This document shows, piece after piece, positions 9,252 to 17,770 of a stretch of 64,000 nucleotides of DNA (within the stretch, counting starts at the first letter, position 1; the number at the start of each line of letters is the position of its first letter). The translations under genes and the position numbers were made by a program. Source of the stretch: Aliiglaciecola sp. 3_MG-2023 (lineage in GTDB: Bacteria > Pseudomonadota > Gammaproteobacteria > Enterobacterales > Alteromonadaceae). The notes beneath the pieces were generated by a model. The model was not told the DNA's origin and searched no databases. It saw only the letters and a program-made list of their open reading frames with translations. The stretch lies in contig NZ_JAUORV010000003.1 in the NCBI RefSeq assembly GCF_030548205.1, positions 124,001-188,000 on the forward strand, given 5' to 3'.

Positions 9252-10571
9252 TTAACCACTAAATTGGTCGTTAATACTGCCTGATTTAGGCAAAAATAGG
9301 CTGCTATAAAGTTTTGATGCAAAGCCATCTGTCATACCGGAAATGTAATCAGCTATAACACGATTACCATTGTTTTCTAACTCAGCTGCTCGCCATCTCT
9401 CCCGTGTATTTTCTGGCAGTAGACGTGCAGGATCAGACTGAATCGCTTCAAATAATTCCATAACAATTTGTTGACCTTTGTATTCTATCAACTGAATGTC
9501 TGGTTTACGGATTACGCGGTTAAATACAAACGTCTTAAACAACCCTAACGCGTTGTGACAAGAAGGTGGGAAGGCCGCATCGAAACGTAATAAGGGTTCA
9601 TCGAAGTGTTCAGTTTTTTCAATAATCTCAATGGAGGTGATAAAGGCATTAACTAATGCACCAATTGCATCCTTTCTTTCATGATGAAATTCGCTGAACA
9701 GTTTGCTGGTGATTGACTCAATATTCTTTGATAAAGCAAAATCGTTTAGATCTTTAATTTTGGCTGTTACCTCTCGTTGGAATTGTTCCCGATGAATAAT
9801 GCCCATGACGATGGCGTCTTCAAGATCGTGAATACCGTAAGCAATATCATCGGCTAATTCCATGATGGAACAATCAAAGGTTTTGAATCGTGTTTTACTG
9901 TGTTTGTCGTCAAACTGATTAAACTCAACAAATTTTAGCTTATCGTTATCGGATAAGGGCTCTAACAGCCAATTAAACATTGCTGAATCGCACGTGTATA
10001 AGCCTTTAGGGGGATGCCATAGATCAGCTTTAACTTGGCGATGAGGTACTTGTTCGGTTTCGATTGTATGATTAGTCAACTCATCGATAAAATTGGGGTA
10101 CTTCACTAAACCTAACATGGTGCGGCGGCTCAGGTTCATGCCATGCTCTAATGTGTAGGGTTCTAATTTGCCAACAATTCTGAAGGTTTGACCGTTGCCT
10201 TCAAAACCACCATGTTGATACATTTTATAATGCAGCGCCACTTCGCCACCGTGACCAAACGGCGGATGGCCAATGTCATGGGCTAAACAAAGTGCCTCGA
10301 TTAGCTGTTCATTTACCTCAAGTTGCTGAGTAAGTTCTGGATATTTATTGCGAAGTTGTGAGGTAATACCATGGCCAATTTGTGATGCTTCCAAAGAGTG
10401 GGTTAAGCGCGTGCGATAAAAATCGCTCATTCCTACGCCTAACACTTGGGTTTTGGCCTGTAGTCTTCTAAACGCAGCTGAATGCAAAATTCTTGCTTTA
10501 TCACGTTGATAAGGATTTCGGTGATCCCCTGTACGAATAGATTGATTTGATTCTCTTCTTTGGGCCCACAT
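9252..10571 (-). CDS. dgt: Deoxyguanosinetriphosphate triphosphohydrolase (anti-phage type)
   Basis: The 439-residue cytosolic enzyme has the N-terminal signature MWAQRRESNQS, then GDHRNPYQRDKARILHS and RTRLTHSLEASQIG. The HD motif in AHDIGHPPFGHGGE supplies metal ligands, with a further ligand in ELADDIAYGIHDLEDA. It hydrolyses dGTP, and often other dNTPs, to the deoxynucleoside plus tripolyphosphate, shrinking the dNTP pool. It is shorter than the 505-residue E. coli Dgt and matches the roughly 440-residue class common in marine gammaproteobacteria, often named anti-phage dGTPase because dNTP depletion hinders phage replication. An AGGA site lies ahead of the ATG. It stands as a single gene with 285 bases upstream. 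Confidence 0.95.
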   Translation of the reverse strand: MWAQRRESNQSIRTGDHRNPYQRDKARILHSAAFRRLQAKTQVLGVGMSDFYRTRLTHSLEASQIGHGITSQLRNKYPELTQQLEVNEQLIEALCLAHDIGHPPFGHGGEVALHYKMYQHGGFEGNGQTFRIVGKLEPYTLEHGMNLSRRTMLGLVKYPNFIDELTNHTIETEQVPHRQVKADLWHPPKGLYTCDSAMFNWLLEPLSDNDKLKFVEFNQFDDKHSKTRFKTFDCSIMELADDIAYGIHDLEDAIVMGIIHREQFQREVTAKIKDLNDFALSKNIESITSKLFSEFHHERKDAIGALVNAFITSIEIIEKTEHFDEPLLRFDAAFPPSCHNALGLFKTFVFNRVIRKPDIQLIEYKGQQIVMELFEAIQSDPARLLPENTRERWRAAELENNGNRVIADYISGMTDGFASKLYSSLFLPKSGSINDQFSG

Positions 10572-10856
10572 CTACAATATCCTACTAATTTAATCCGTTT
10601 TGATACACCGAGTTTCTAATTATGAGATTAAAACTCATCATTTTTATCGATCCAAACTGCACACTTTTGACCGCAATTCTTCGATTTTTTATTCGCAAGT
10701 TACAAGATTAAATTAACCTATTTAACGTATAAAGTCACTTGCCTGTTAGTTGCACAGACTCGGGAGAATTATTTCGTTCCTCAAGAAGTGAGAATAGCTT
10801 TAACAGGATAAATAAATAACCCTGTAATTGAAGGTTTGTGACTCACTTTAAGGCAT

Positions 10857-11504
10857 TCAAATAATATTGTGTACCATGGCAATATTAGCTAACTCTGCCG
10901 ATGTACTGGCATTTAGTTTGGCTTTAATTTGTGTATTGTAGTTACAAATTGTTTTGTAACTTAAGCTTAATTCATTGGCGACGTTATGGGCGTTTAAGCC
11001 TTTAGATAGCAGCCTAAATACGTCAAATTCTCTTGGTGATAGAGCATTCAGTTTATGTGGTGTTTTTTTCGGCTCTTTAATACGTATCTCATTGTTCACA
11101 GGTAACAACCCTTTTTCGATGTACGCTTTGCCACTGGCAATTTTTGTAACTGCTTCAGCTAAGACCTCAGCGGCACTATTTTTAGTCACATAGCCTTTTG
11201 CTCCAGCTTCTAAAGCGCGCTCTACATAAATCTTTTCATCATGAATACTGTAAACTAAAATAAGTGCCTCAGGATAACATTTGCATAGTCGTCGTATGGT
11301 CTCAAGACCTCCAATTCCTGGCATAGATAAATCCATAACCACAACATGTGGTTGAAAGCGTTGATACTCTTTGGTGGCTAACTCTCCCCGATCAATATCA
11401 ACAATACTGCCAATATAATCCTGAGAGGCAAGTAACATTCTAAACCCAGCTCTTACAACCGTATGATCGTCAATTAATAAGACTCTTAACTTATCTGCTT
11501 CCAT
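10857..11504 (-). CDS. NarL/UvrY-type response regulator
   Basis: The 215-residue protein has a receiver domain (about 6-122) with the acidic pair DD at 12-13, phospho-acceptor Asp58 in VVMDLSMPG and Lys in YVTKNSAAE, followed by a LuxR-type helix-turn-helix (about 148-212; LNALSPREFDVFRLLSKG). Its start overlaps the kinase stop codon by one base (TAATG), so the two form an operon and a cognate pair. The receiver resembles UvrY/GacA, but the partner kinase is a short NarX-like protein rather than a BarA hybrid. That argues for a separate pathway. Target genes are unknown; the TonB receptor just upstream on the same strand is one candidate by position only. Confidence 0.92.
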   Translation of the reverse strand: MEADKLRVLLIDDHTVVRAGFRMLLASQDYIGSIVDIDRGELATKEYQRFQPHVVVMDLSMPGIGGLETIRRLCKCYPEALILVYSIHDEKIYVERALEAGAKGYVTKNSAAEVLAEAVTKIASGKAYIEKGLLPVNNEIRIKEPKKTPHKLNALSPREFDVFRLLSKGLNAHNVANELSLSYKTICNYNTQIKAKLNASTSAELANIAMVHNII

Positions 11505-12814
11505 TACTTGTCCTCTCGATAAGGCACTACGACGCTAACTTTTACCCCATAGTTTTCAATAGACTCAATATTGAACTGACCACCTAGGTTTTCAGCTCGC
11601 TCGCGCATACCTAATAAACCAAACCCAGCTGCATTGAGTTGCTTACCTTGTCCATCGTCCGTTACTGTTATTTTTACCTGATCAGCGTCCTTAAATATTA
11701 AGACCTTTACTTTTGACGCGTTTGCATGCCGTACAACATTGGTTAAACATTCTTGTACAATTCTGTATACATGAATGGTCACTTCGCCACTCAGTTTTTC
11801 CAATGATGGATCGTATTCCAAATCAAACAACAAACTTTCGTTTCGACGTTGCCATTCAGTGATCAATTCAGACAAAGTTGCGCCTAATCCAAGCTCCGAA
11901 AGGCTAAGAGGATGGAGAGTTTTCATCATTGAGCGAACAACTATGGATAAATGATCACAAATATCGACTATTGAACTACAAATCGTTTTGACATCTGTTT
12001 TAGGTTGCTGACAGGTAACCGCCATGGCTTTAATTGCGGTTAATGATTGCCCCATTTCATCATGTAGTTCGCGAGACATGTTTTGCCGCTCTGTCTCTTG
12101 TATCTTCATGGTGTGAAGGGCTAACGCTTGATTGTTGGTCTGAGCTACTCTCAACGCTTTAGTCATACCATTAATCTCCCTTGCGATAACATCAAACTCA
12201 CTAATTTTAAAGTGGGGTAGTTGCAAATCGAAATGCCCATTTTCAACCTGACGCAAACCTGACAAAATTGCATTAACGGCTTTAAGCATGGAGTTGAAAA
12301 CAAGATTTACGGTAATAAAAATAATCGACAGCATTAGCACAATTGACCAAAAGAAGGCTTTTGTTTCGCCCCAAGCTTCATTTATTTCATCCATGGGGTT
12401 TGCGGTAATGAAAATCGTTTTTACCGCACCGTTACCAATTTCAATGTCATAATTATGAGTTAGAAAGTCAGCCATCACAGACTTAATAAACCAAAGTGGT
12501 GTTGTATTGTTGTCATCGCTTTCATAAAGCGTTTCGTGTTGCCTTGCAGTACTTTTTGTATCCTCAATTGAAATGTTGAGGTGTCGTACCGACTGCATAG
12601 TTGCAATTTTATCAAACCAGGCATGTTTTTCTTCGCTACCCTCAGGTACTTGCTCAAAACCAAACGCAATCATCTGTACCGCTAGATGAATTGATGAACG
12701 CACTTCTTTTTCAACTGAGGTTCTTGCTTGCCAAACGGCAATAATGGCACTGAAAATAAGAATCACGATGACCGAAATAATAATTCTCAAGTTGATAAGA
12801 GCGCGCAAACTCAT
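11504..12814 (-). CDS. Sensor histidine kinase, NarX/UhpB type
   Basis: Starting at the ATG at 12814 gives 436 residues, with GGAA about nine bases ahead; a TTG five codons upstream also fits. The order is: transmembrane helix (about 8-28), a periplasmic sensor region of about 125 residues, a second transmembrane helix (about 155-175), HAMP (about 176-230), a HisKA_3 dimerisation domain with phospho-acceptor His251 in SRELHDEMGQ, and an ATPase domain with N box (IVQECLTNVVRHA) and G boxes (DDGQG, GFGLLGMRERA). It phosphorylates the response regulator encoded next. The sensed signal is unknown and the periplasmic part matches nothing I recognise. A nested dyad lies about 70-120 bases upstream. 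Confidence 0.92.
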   Translation of the reverse strand: MSLRALINLRIIISVIVILIFSAIIAVWQARTSVEKEVRSSIHLAVQMIAFGFEQVPEGSEEKHAWFDKIATMQSVRHLNISIEDTKSTARQHETLYESDDNNTTPLWFIKSVMADFLTHNYDIEIGNGAVKTIFITANPMDEINEAWGETKAFFWSIVLMLSIIFITVNLVFNSMLKAVNAILSGLRQVENGHFDLQLPHFKISEFDVIAREINGMTKALRVAQTNNQALALHTMKIQETERQNMSRELHDEMGQSLTAIKAMAVTCQQPKTDVKTICSSIVDICDHLSIVVRSMMKTLHPLSLSELGLGATLSELITEWQRRNESLLFDLEYDPSLEKLSGEVTIHVYRIVQECLTNVVRHANASKVKVLIFKDADQVKITVTDDGQGKQLNAAGFGLLGMRERAENLGGQFNIESIENYGVKVSVVVPYREDK

Positions 12815-12884
12815 TGTGTAGAATTCCAATATTGGTTATCCAACTCTATAAAATGAATCATACCCATCATATAAACCATCGGCA

Positions 12885-12932
12885 TTGGTCCTTGGGTTCA
12901 TATTCCTTATACTTTGGAACTATAAGGTCCAA
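12885..12932 (-). promoter_or_regulatory. Nested inverted repeats upstream of the two-component operon
   Basis: An inner perfect repeat, CCTTATA (12905-12911) and TATAAGG (12921-12927), is enclosed by outer arms TTGGTCCTT (12885-12893) and AAGGTCCAA (12924-12932) with one mismatch. It lies 71-118 bases before the kinase start, a fitting place for an operator, for instance for autoregulation by the LuxR-type regulator. No direct evidence of binding. Confidence 0.4.
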
Positions 12933-13077
12933 TATCGAACAATTATGAATACAATGTGCAATGAATTAGCCTTTAATTTGCTATACAAGAGAGGATTGAA
13001 GTGACGAGGTTTTAACCTCAAAACGCTATTTGGGGGGCTGTTATGCTTAAGATAAAGGCAAGAGCTAAATTTTTAAA

Positions 13078-13115
13078 GTGAACACGCCCTATGAATCATT
13101 TTAGTGCGTATTCAC
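13078..13115 (-). terminator. Probable terminator of the second TonB-dependent receptor
   Basis: Arms GTGAACACGC (13078-13087) and GCGTATTCAC (13106-13115) pair with one wobble around an 18-base loop. On the minus strand CTTTAAAAATTT follows. It lies 36 bases past the receptor stop. The loop is large and the T tract broken, so efficiency is uncertain. Confidence 0.45.
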
Positions 13116-13151
13116 CTTTTATATTTTAACTTGTTAGGTTAAAAGTTGAGA

Positions 13152-15320
13152 TTAGAAATCGAAAGTGATACCACCGAAAAACAGGCGTTCCCGACCGGCT
13201 AATTTGCCTTCATTGCGGCTAACTAAATAGGTTTTATCAAATAGATTTTCAACACTGCTAAATAAAGTGACTCTGCTATTAGGAATAGTGTAGTTCAGTG
13301 TTGCGTTCCAAATGGTATAGCTAGGTATAAGCCCTTCAATGCCATTGCCACTTTCCAAAACAGTGTTTTCATCATCAACAAACTGTTCACCTACATGCTG
13401 AACACCAATTCGTCCATCAATGCCACTAGCATGTTCATACCCTATATCTAAATTGAACAACTGCTTAGGTGCGTACTGCATACGATTACCATCGTTATCT
13501 GGGTTAGACGCCTTAATATATTTAGCTGTCCATAGATTTGTATACGCAGCAGATATATAGAAATTACTTGCCTGATTGTAGATTTCACCGAAGTTAATTC
13601 TGCCAGACAATTCAACACCTTGTTGCTCGCTTTCACCGCTGTTATCAAATGTGGCTCCGTTATCTACAATGGTATTTTCAATATCATTATGAAATAGTGC
13701 CGCAGAAAGTCTAATTCCGTCGGCATAATGACTTCTCATACCAACCTCATACAAGGTACTTTCTTCAGGCACCGCACGCGCACCTGACGCATCTAAATCT
13801 CTATCAGCACGAGAGGGTGAAATACCTTTATGCACTCCTGCAAAGAACGTTGTGTTTTTTATGCCATTGTAGGCAACACTTAGGCTGGGTAAGAATTTGG
13901 TATAATTATCCGACGCGCTATCGGTGGAGAAGTCGTCAGTGTTTCTAGTACGGACATCTTCAAAACGAAACCCAGCAGTGAGAGCCCAATTGTCGATATA
14001 TGTGGTATTTTGCGCGTAATACGATAGCGCATAAGCATCAAAACGTTCACCTTCTATATCATCACCTTCAACTAAAGCTAATTGATAATCTAATCGTTGT
14101 GCCGTTGTGGTTGCATAAACTTGTTGGCGATGTACTTTTTCTTTATGAAAGCGAACACCCATAATGGCATCATTTTCAAGACCAAATATGCTATGCCCAA
14201 AGTCAGCTCGACTTTCTGCACCCCAAGTGAAATACTGGCGGGGCGCATGACGACCGCCACATAAATTAATATCAGAACCCTCTACATCTGATACCGTTAT
14301 GTTGCCATCTCCATTGTTATCGCCTATTGCGTCACAGTTACGTAAGCGTGACTCCCAAATGCCATCAACTTCTCGTCCACTATTGGAACCCCGTAAACCA
14401 TTACGGAAAATGTCCGTATAATAAGCCTGAGAGCTTAATGTAACATTATTGTTTATCTCAAATTTGTGGGTTAGTTGCACGACATCTCTATCTTGTTGCC
14501 ATTTATCGAGCGCAACTGTTGGATGAGAGTAGGGGTCAGTAGCGTATTCATCGCGGGTCAAATAGTTTTCAGTTTGATTGCGACGATCATGGGTATGAAC
14601 CACTTTTAGCCCTATTACTTGGCTTTCTGAAAGGTTGTATTCACCTTTAATTCGATAATCTTTCATATCGAAGTCACTGTTCTCGAATATACCGCCACCT
14701 TTACTTTGTGAAACATCTAACACTACGCCACCACTAGCGTTGCCAAAGCCAATGCTCCCATGTAAACCACGAAAGTCTTGATTACCAAAGCGTGATGTTA
14801 AGCTCCCAACAATATCGCCATTTCTGGAAACCGGTTTTGTCACAAAATTTACTGCGCCAGCTAGAGTTTGCGGACCATAGAGAATTTGACCTGCACCTTT
14901 GACAACCTCCACACGTGTAATCGATGTAGAGGGTGTTGCATAATGATTTACAGGATCTGTATAAGGAGCTAATTGCAGAGGCATGCCATCTTCCATCACC
15001 ATCGCTTTGGCACTTCGACGAGGGTTTTGGCCGCGGATACCAATATTTAAATCAAAACTCATACTGCCATCTGCTACCACCATTATGCCGGGCATGGTTC
15101 TTAACTGCTCATTGATAGACAGTGGTCGGCGAGCTTTTATATATTCTTCTTCAAGGGTATCAAATGACCCACCAACAGTTTCAATTCGGCTGGGTAAAAT
15201 ACCATTTACCACAAGCCTTTCAATATCGGCTATTGGTTTGTCTTGAGCTTCAGACGGATGAGTAGCGAGTAATAAAGATGACACTATGGCGGTGTTGATC
15301 AGTGTTGGTTTCAGAATCAT
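13152..15320 (-). CDS. TonB-dependent receptor, FecA/siderophore-like
   Basis: This 722-residue outer-membrane receptor has a signal peptide ending near SEAQ (about residue 25), a plug domain (about 55-165; LRTMPGIMVVADG, IRGQNPRRSAKAM, VEVVKGAGQILYGPQTLAGAVNFVT) and a barrel ending in TFDF. Plug sequence and length are closest to FecA-like receptors for ferric chelates, so iron uptake is plausible but not shown. No periplasmic or ABC iron transporter lies nearby. An unusual EF-hand-like loop (residues 334-345, D-N-N-G-D-G-N-I-T-V-S-D) sits between Cys329 and Cys354 in the barrel region, probably outside the cell. No strong ribosome site or perfect Fur box is seen. A TAGGAA-AAA-TTCCTA dyad lies about 65 bases upstream. 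Confidence 0.92.
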   Translation of the reverse strand: MILKPTLINTAIVSSLLLATHPSEAQDKPIADIERLVVNGILPSRIETVGGSFDTLEEEYIKARRPLSINEQLRTMPGIMVVADGSMSFDLNIGIRGQNPRRSAKAMVMEDGMPLQLAPYTDPVNHYATPSTSITRVEVVKGAGQILYGPQTLAGAVNFVTKPVSRNGDIVGSLTSRFGNQDFRGLHGSIGFGNASGGVVLDVSQSKGGGIFENSDFDMKDYRIKGEYNLSESQVIGLKVVHTHDRRNQTENYLTRDEYATDPYSHPTVALDKWQQDRDVVQLTHKFEINNNVTLSSQAYYTDIFRNGLRGSNSGREVDGIWESRLRNCDAIGDNNGDGNITVSDVEGSDINLCGGRHAPRQYFTWGAESRADFGHSIFGLENDAIMGVRFHKEKVHRQQVYATTTAQRLDYQLALVEGDDIEGERFDAYALSYYAQNTTYIDNWALTAGFRFEDVRTRNTDDFSTDSASDNYTKFLPSLSVAYNGIKNTTFFAGVHKGISPSRADRDLDASGARAVPEESTLYEVGMRSHYADGIRLSAALFHNDIENTIVDNGATFDNSGESEQQGVELSGRINFGEIYNQASNFYISAAYTNLWTAKYIKASNPDNDGNRMQYAPKQLFNLDIGYEHASGIDGRIGVQHVGEQFVDDENTVLESGNGIEGLIPSYTIWNATLNYTIPNSRVTLFSSVENLFDKTYLVSRNEGKLAGRERLFFGGITFDF

Positions 15321-15382
15321 GTTTTCTATTCACTTTTATTTAACAAAAAACACATGCTATACATCGTTAAATAAACTTCATA

Positions 15383-15397
15383 TAGGAAAAATTCCTA
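15383..15397 (-). promoter_or_regulatory. Perfect dyad upstream of the second TonB receptor
   Basis: TAGGAA (15383-15388), AAA, TTCCTA (15392-15397) is a perfect 6-bp inverted repeat 63-77 bases before the receptor start. It could be an operator. The regulator is unknown, and a dyad this short can occur by chance in AT-rich DNA. Confidence 0.3.
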
Positions 15398-15480
15398 ATC
15401 CATCTGATGGGTAAACGTTTGATAATAACCATTAAAGATTTGCAACATTTTATCAGCTGAATCGCTGACATGAGGTTGAT

Positions 15481-15517
15481 AAAAGTGACTCAACAAAAAA
15501 TGTGTTAAGCCACTTTT
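15481..15517 (-). terminator. Terminator-like hairpin after yfbR
   Basis: Arms 15481-15495 and 15503-15517 pair over 15 bp with two G-T wobbles and a 7-base loop. On the minus strand the right arm ends in CACTTTT and continues ATCAACC, giving a short T tract. It begins about 35 bases beyond the yfbR stop codon. Confidence 0.6.
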
Positions 15518-15551
15518 GAAAGTAGAGTAGTTGGGACTATTGTTATCCCAT

Positions 15552-16154
15552 TTATAACTGAGCTTCTGATAATTTATCTAAGGTAGTAGTACAACTATCT
15601 AAAAATATTTCTACAAAACATTCGACTTCAGGCATAGTAACAATAAGTTCTTGAATGGTTTTATCTAACTTGTCTTTAACATGTAAAAATTCATCGTTGT
15701 GAAAACGAAGTTCATTCATTGTTTTCACATAGGCCTGCAAAATATCCGCAGCTTTTACAATGGCTTTATATTCAGGATCAACTTCTGATTGCACCAGCAA
15801 TGGTTCCATTTCACTACGAAGGTCTTCAGGCAACGTTGACAAACATTCTTTCTCAGCTAGGTCTTCTAGCATCTTAAATGCCTTCGTAAATTCAGGATTA
15901 TGGTATTTGGTATTAGTGTTGATATCTTGTAATTTAGTTTCTGAAACTTCGTGATACAAGGCTAACGTGGCCGCTCTTTCAGGATTTAACTTTCCGTTAA
16001 AACGTTTATTTTTTATCACAGTTAGCAAATGCGCGATCACTGCTACTTGGTGACAGTGTTCAGATACATTTTCTGATTGAAAGCAATGCATTAGCGCCCA
16101 GCGCTCTAACAATGGCATTCTAATAATCCATGCCATAAATGTACTTTGGTTCAT
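15552..16154 (-). CDS. yfbR: YfbR-like HD-domain 5'-deoxynucleotidase
   Basis: The 200-residue protein aligns along its length with E. coli YfbR, which removes phosphate from deoxynucleoside 5'-monophosphates. Arg18, His33 (SENVSEHCH), His68, Glu72, Asp77 and Asp137 (KAADILQAY) fall at the numbers I recall for the E. coli catalytic and metal residues. The metal ligand Asp69 of the HD pair is Glu here (LYHEVSE), and the next segment, LQDINTNTKYHN, departs from the usual TGDLPTPVKY, so specificity or activity may have shifted. The next gene upstream is alaA, as in E. coli, with a 200-base gap. An AAGG site precedes the ATG. The family call is firm; the enzyme activity is less so. Confidence 0.88.
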   Translation of the reverse strand: MNQSTFMAWIIRMPLLERWALMHCFQSENVSEHCHQVAVIAHLLTVIKNKRFNGKLNPERAATLALYHEVSETKLQDINTNTKYHNPEFTKAFKMLEDLAEKECLSTLPEDLRSEMEPLLVQSEVDPEYKAIVKAADILQAYVKTMNELRFHNDEFLHVKDKLDKTIQELIVTMPEVECFVEIFLDSCTTTLDKLSEAQL

Positions 16155-16324
16155 ATTTAAGACCTTTGAATCTACGAAGTAATAATGCGTTTTTGATGAA
16201 GGGATAGGTTTACAATGACCTATCTACGTAAACAATCCGCTGTTAAGCTAAATGATACATTGAAGTGTTGAATTTTTCTGATGTTTGTAATGCAAACTAC
16301 TGATTAATTTTAATAGTTAAACTA

Positions 16325-16350
16325 TGAGAGTGTAGTTAATTACACTCTCA
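16325..16350 (-). terminator. Terminator-like hairpin after alaA
   Basis: A perfect 10-bp inverted repeat, TGAGAGTGTA (16325-16334) and TACACTCTCA (16341-16350), with a 6-base loop lies 16 bases beyond the alaA stop. The minus-strand sequence after the stem is TAGTTTAAC, so the T tract is weak. Confidence 0.5.
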
Positions 16351-16365
16351 CTTATTTAAATGAAG

Positions 16366-17583
16366 TTAAACTTGCTGATAGTAGGAGAAGAAATTACCAA
16401 TACGATTAATAGCCGTTTCCAATTCATCTTTATGGGGAAGAAATACTAATCTAAAATAGCAGCCATCAGAAAAGTTAAATGCTTTACCGTGAACCAACAA
16501 AATCTTTTCTTTAGTCAGTAAGTCTAAAATCATTTGCTCATCATTGGTAATATTGAATTTTTCAGCATCCACTTTAGCAAAACAGTACATTGCACCTTTG
16601 GGCACGACACAACTGATACCATCAATGGAATTTAACATTCTGGTGGCAATGTCCCGCTGTGTTTTTAAACGTCCACCATCCACGATCAAATCATTGATAC
16701 TTTGATATCCACCGAGCGCAGTTTGAATTGCATATTGGCAAGGGACATTGGCACACATACGCATCGAAGCTAGCATATTGATTCCGTCGATATAGTTTTT
16801 AGCTATTCGTTTGTTACCGCTAACCAGTAACCAACCTGCTCTGAAACCAGCAATTCGGTAATTTTTTGAAAGACCACTTAAGGTAATAAAAAATAAATCA
16901 TCGGCCATAGCAGCAATGCAATTATGTTGTGCATCGTCGTATAAAATCTTGTCGTAAATTTCATCACTAAATACAACCAAGTTGAACTCACGGGCAACTT
17001 CAATGATGTCTTGTAGCACTTCTTTACTGTACACAGCACCAGTAGGATTGTTCGGGTTAATTAATACAATTGCTTTAGTGTTGGCAGTTATTTTACTGCG
17101 AATATCAGTAATATCAGGGAACCAACCAGCTTGTTCATCACATTTATAATGTACTGGGGTACCGGACGATAAGCTAACGGCAGCAGTCCACAATGGATAA
17201 TCAGGACTAGGAATAAGGACTTCATCGCCATTATTCAATAATGCTTGCATTGCCATTACAATCAATTCGCTAACACCATTGCCGATGAATACGTCATCAA
17301 CGGAAATGTTTTTAATGTTCTTTTGTTGGTAATACTGCATTACGGCTACACGTGCCGTATATATACCACTGGCATCAGAATAACCCTGCGCGGTGGGCAA
17401 ATTATGAATAACATCTTTTAGAATATCTTCTGGTGCTGCAAATCCAAATGGGGCAGGGTTACCAATATTAAGTTTGAGGATCCTATGTCCCTCGTCTTCC
17501 ATTTTTTTAGCCGCATCGAGGATAGGTCCTCTAATGTCGTAACATACGCCCTCTAATTTGTTGGATTTGTTAATTATTTTCAT
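16366..17583 (-). CDS. alaA: Glutamate-pyruvate aminotransferase AlaA
   Basis: The protein is a fold-type I PLP aminotransferase nearly collinear with E. coli AlaA (YfbQ): NKSNKLEGVCYDIRGPI at the start, LNIGNPAPFGF, PTAQGYSDASGIYTAR, VLINPNNPTGAVYS and the PLP lysine in LSGLSKNYRIAGFRAG. It forms alanine from pyruvate and glutamate. I start at the ATG at 17583 (405 residues), where AAGGTG lies about ten bases ahead and the N-terminus aligns with E. coli. A GTG four codons upstream is in frame but overlaps that ribosome site. Its neighbour yfbR is the same as in E. coli. It is divergent from the LRAT-like gene, so the 187-base gap 17584-17770 must carry both promoters. Confidence 0.95.
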   Translation of the reverse strand: MKIINKSNKLEGVCYDIRGPILDAAKKMEDEGHRILKLNIGNPAPFGFAAPEDILKDVIHNLPTAQGYSDASGIYTARVAVMQYYQQKNIKNISVDDVFIGNGVSELIVMAMQALLNNGDEVLIPSPDYPLWTAAVSLSSGTPVHYKCDEQAGWFPDITDIRSKITANTKAIVLINPNNPTGAVYSKEVLQDIIEVAREFNLVVFSDEIYDKILYDDAQHNCIAAMADDLFFITLSGLSKNYRIAGFRAGWLLVSGNKRIAKNYIDGINMLASMRMCANVPCQYAIQTALGGYQSINDLIVDGGRLKTQRDIATRMLNSIDGISCVVPKGAMYCFAKVDAEKFNITNDEQMILDLLTKEKILLVHGKAFNFSDGCYFRLVFLPHKDELETAINRIGNFFSYYQQV

Positions 17584-17770
17584 GAATGCCCACACCTTAA
17601 TTTGATAACACAGAATAATACAACCAAGGGGTTAGTGTTAAGAGGGATCTAATAATTATTTTTATATATGACTCGTATTTTTTGCATAACATCTGTTTAC
17701 AAACTTAATCTTGTCTAAAATCTTTAGATCTAGCACTCTAAGGTCGAAGTATATTTAGGAATACACCATT

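Noticed and set aside
9252-10571. dgt as part of a phage-defence island
   Set aside because: The anti-phage name reflects dNTP depletion, but the neighbours are housekeeping genes and no restriction, retron or toxin genes are near.
15430-15447. GATAATAACCATTAAAG upstream of the FecA-like receptor, looking like a Fur box
   Set aside because: Only part of the Fur consensus matches, the second half is degraded, and it lies about 110 bases before the start. Too weak to list as a site.
17584-17595. GTG start of AlaA at 17595
   Set aside because: It overlaps the ribosome site of the better ATG at 17583, and the extra residues do not align with E. coli AlaA.
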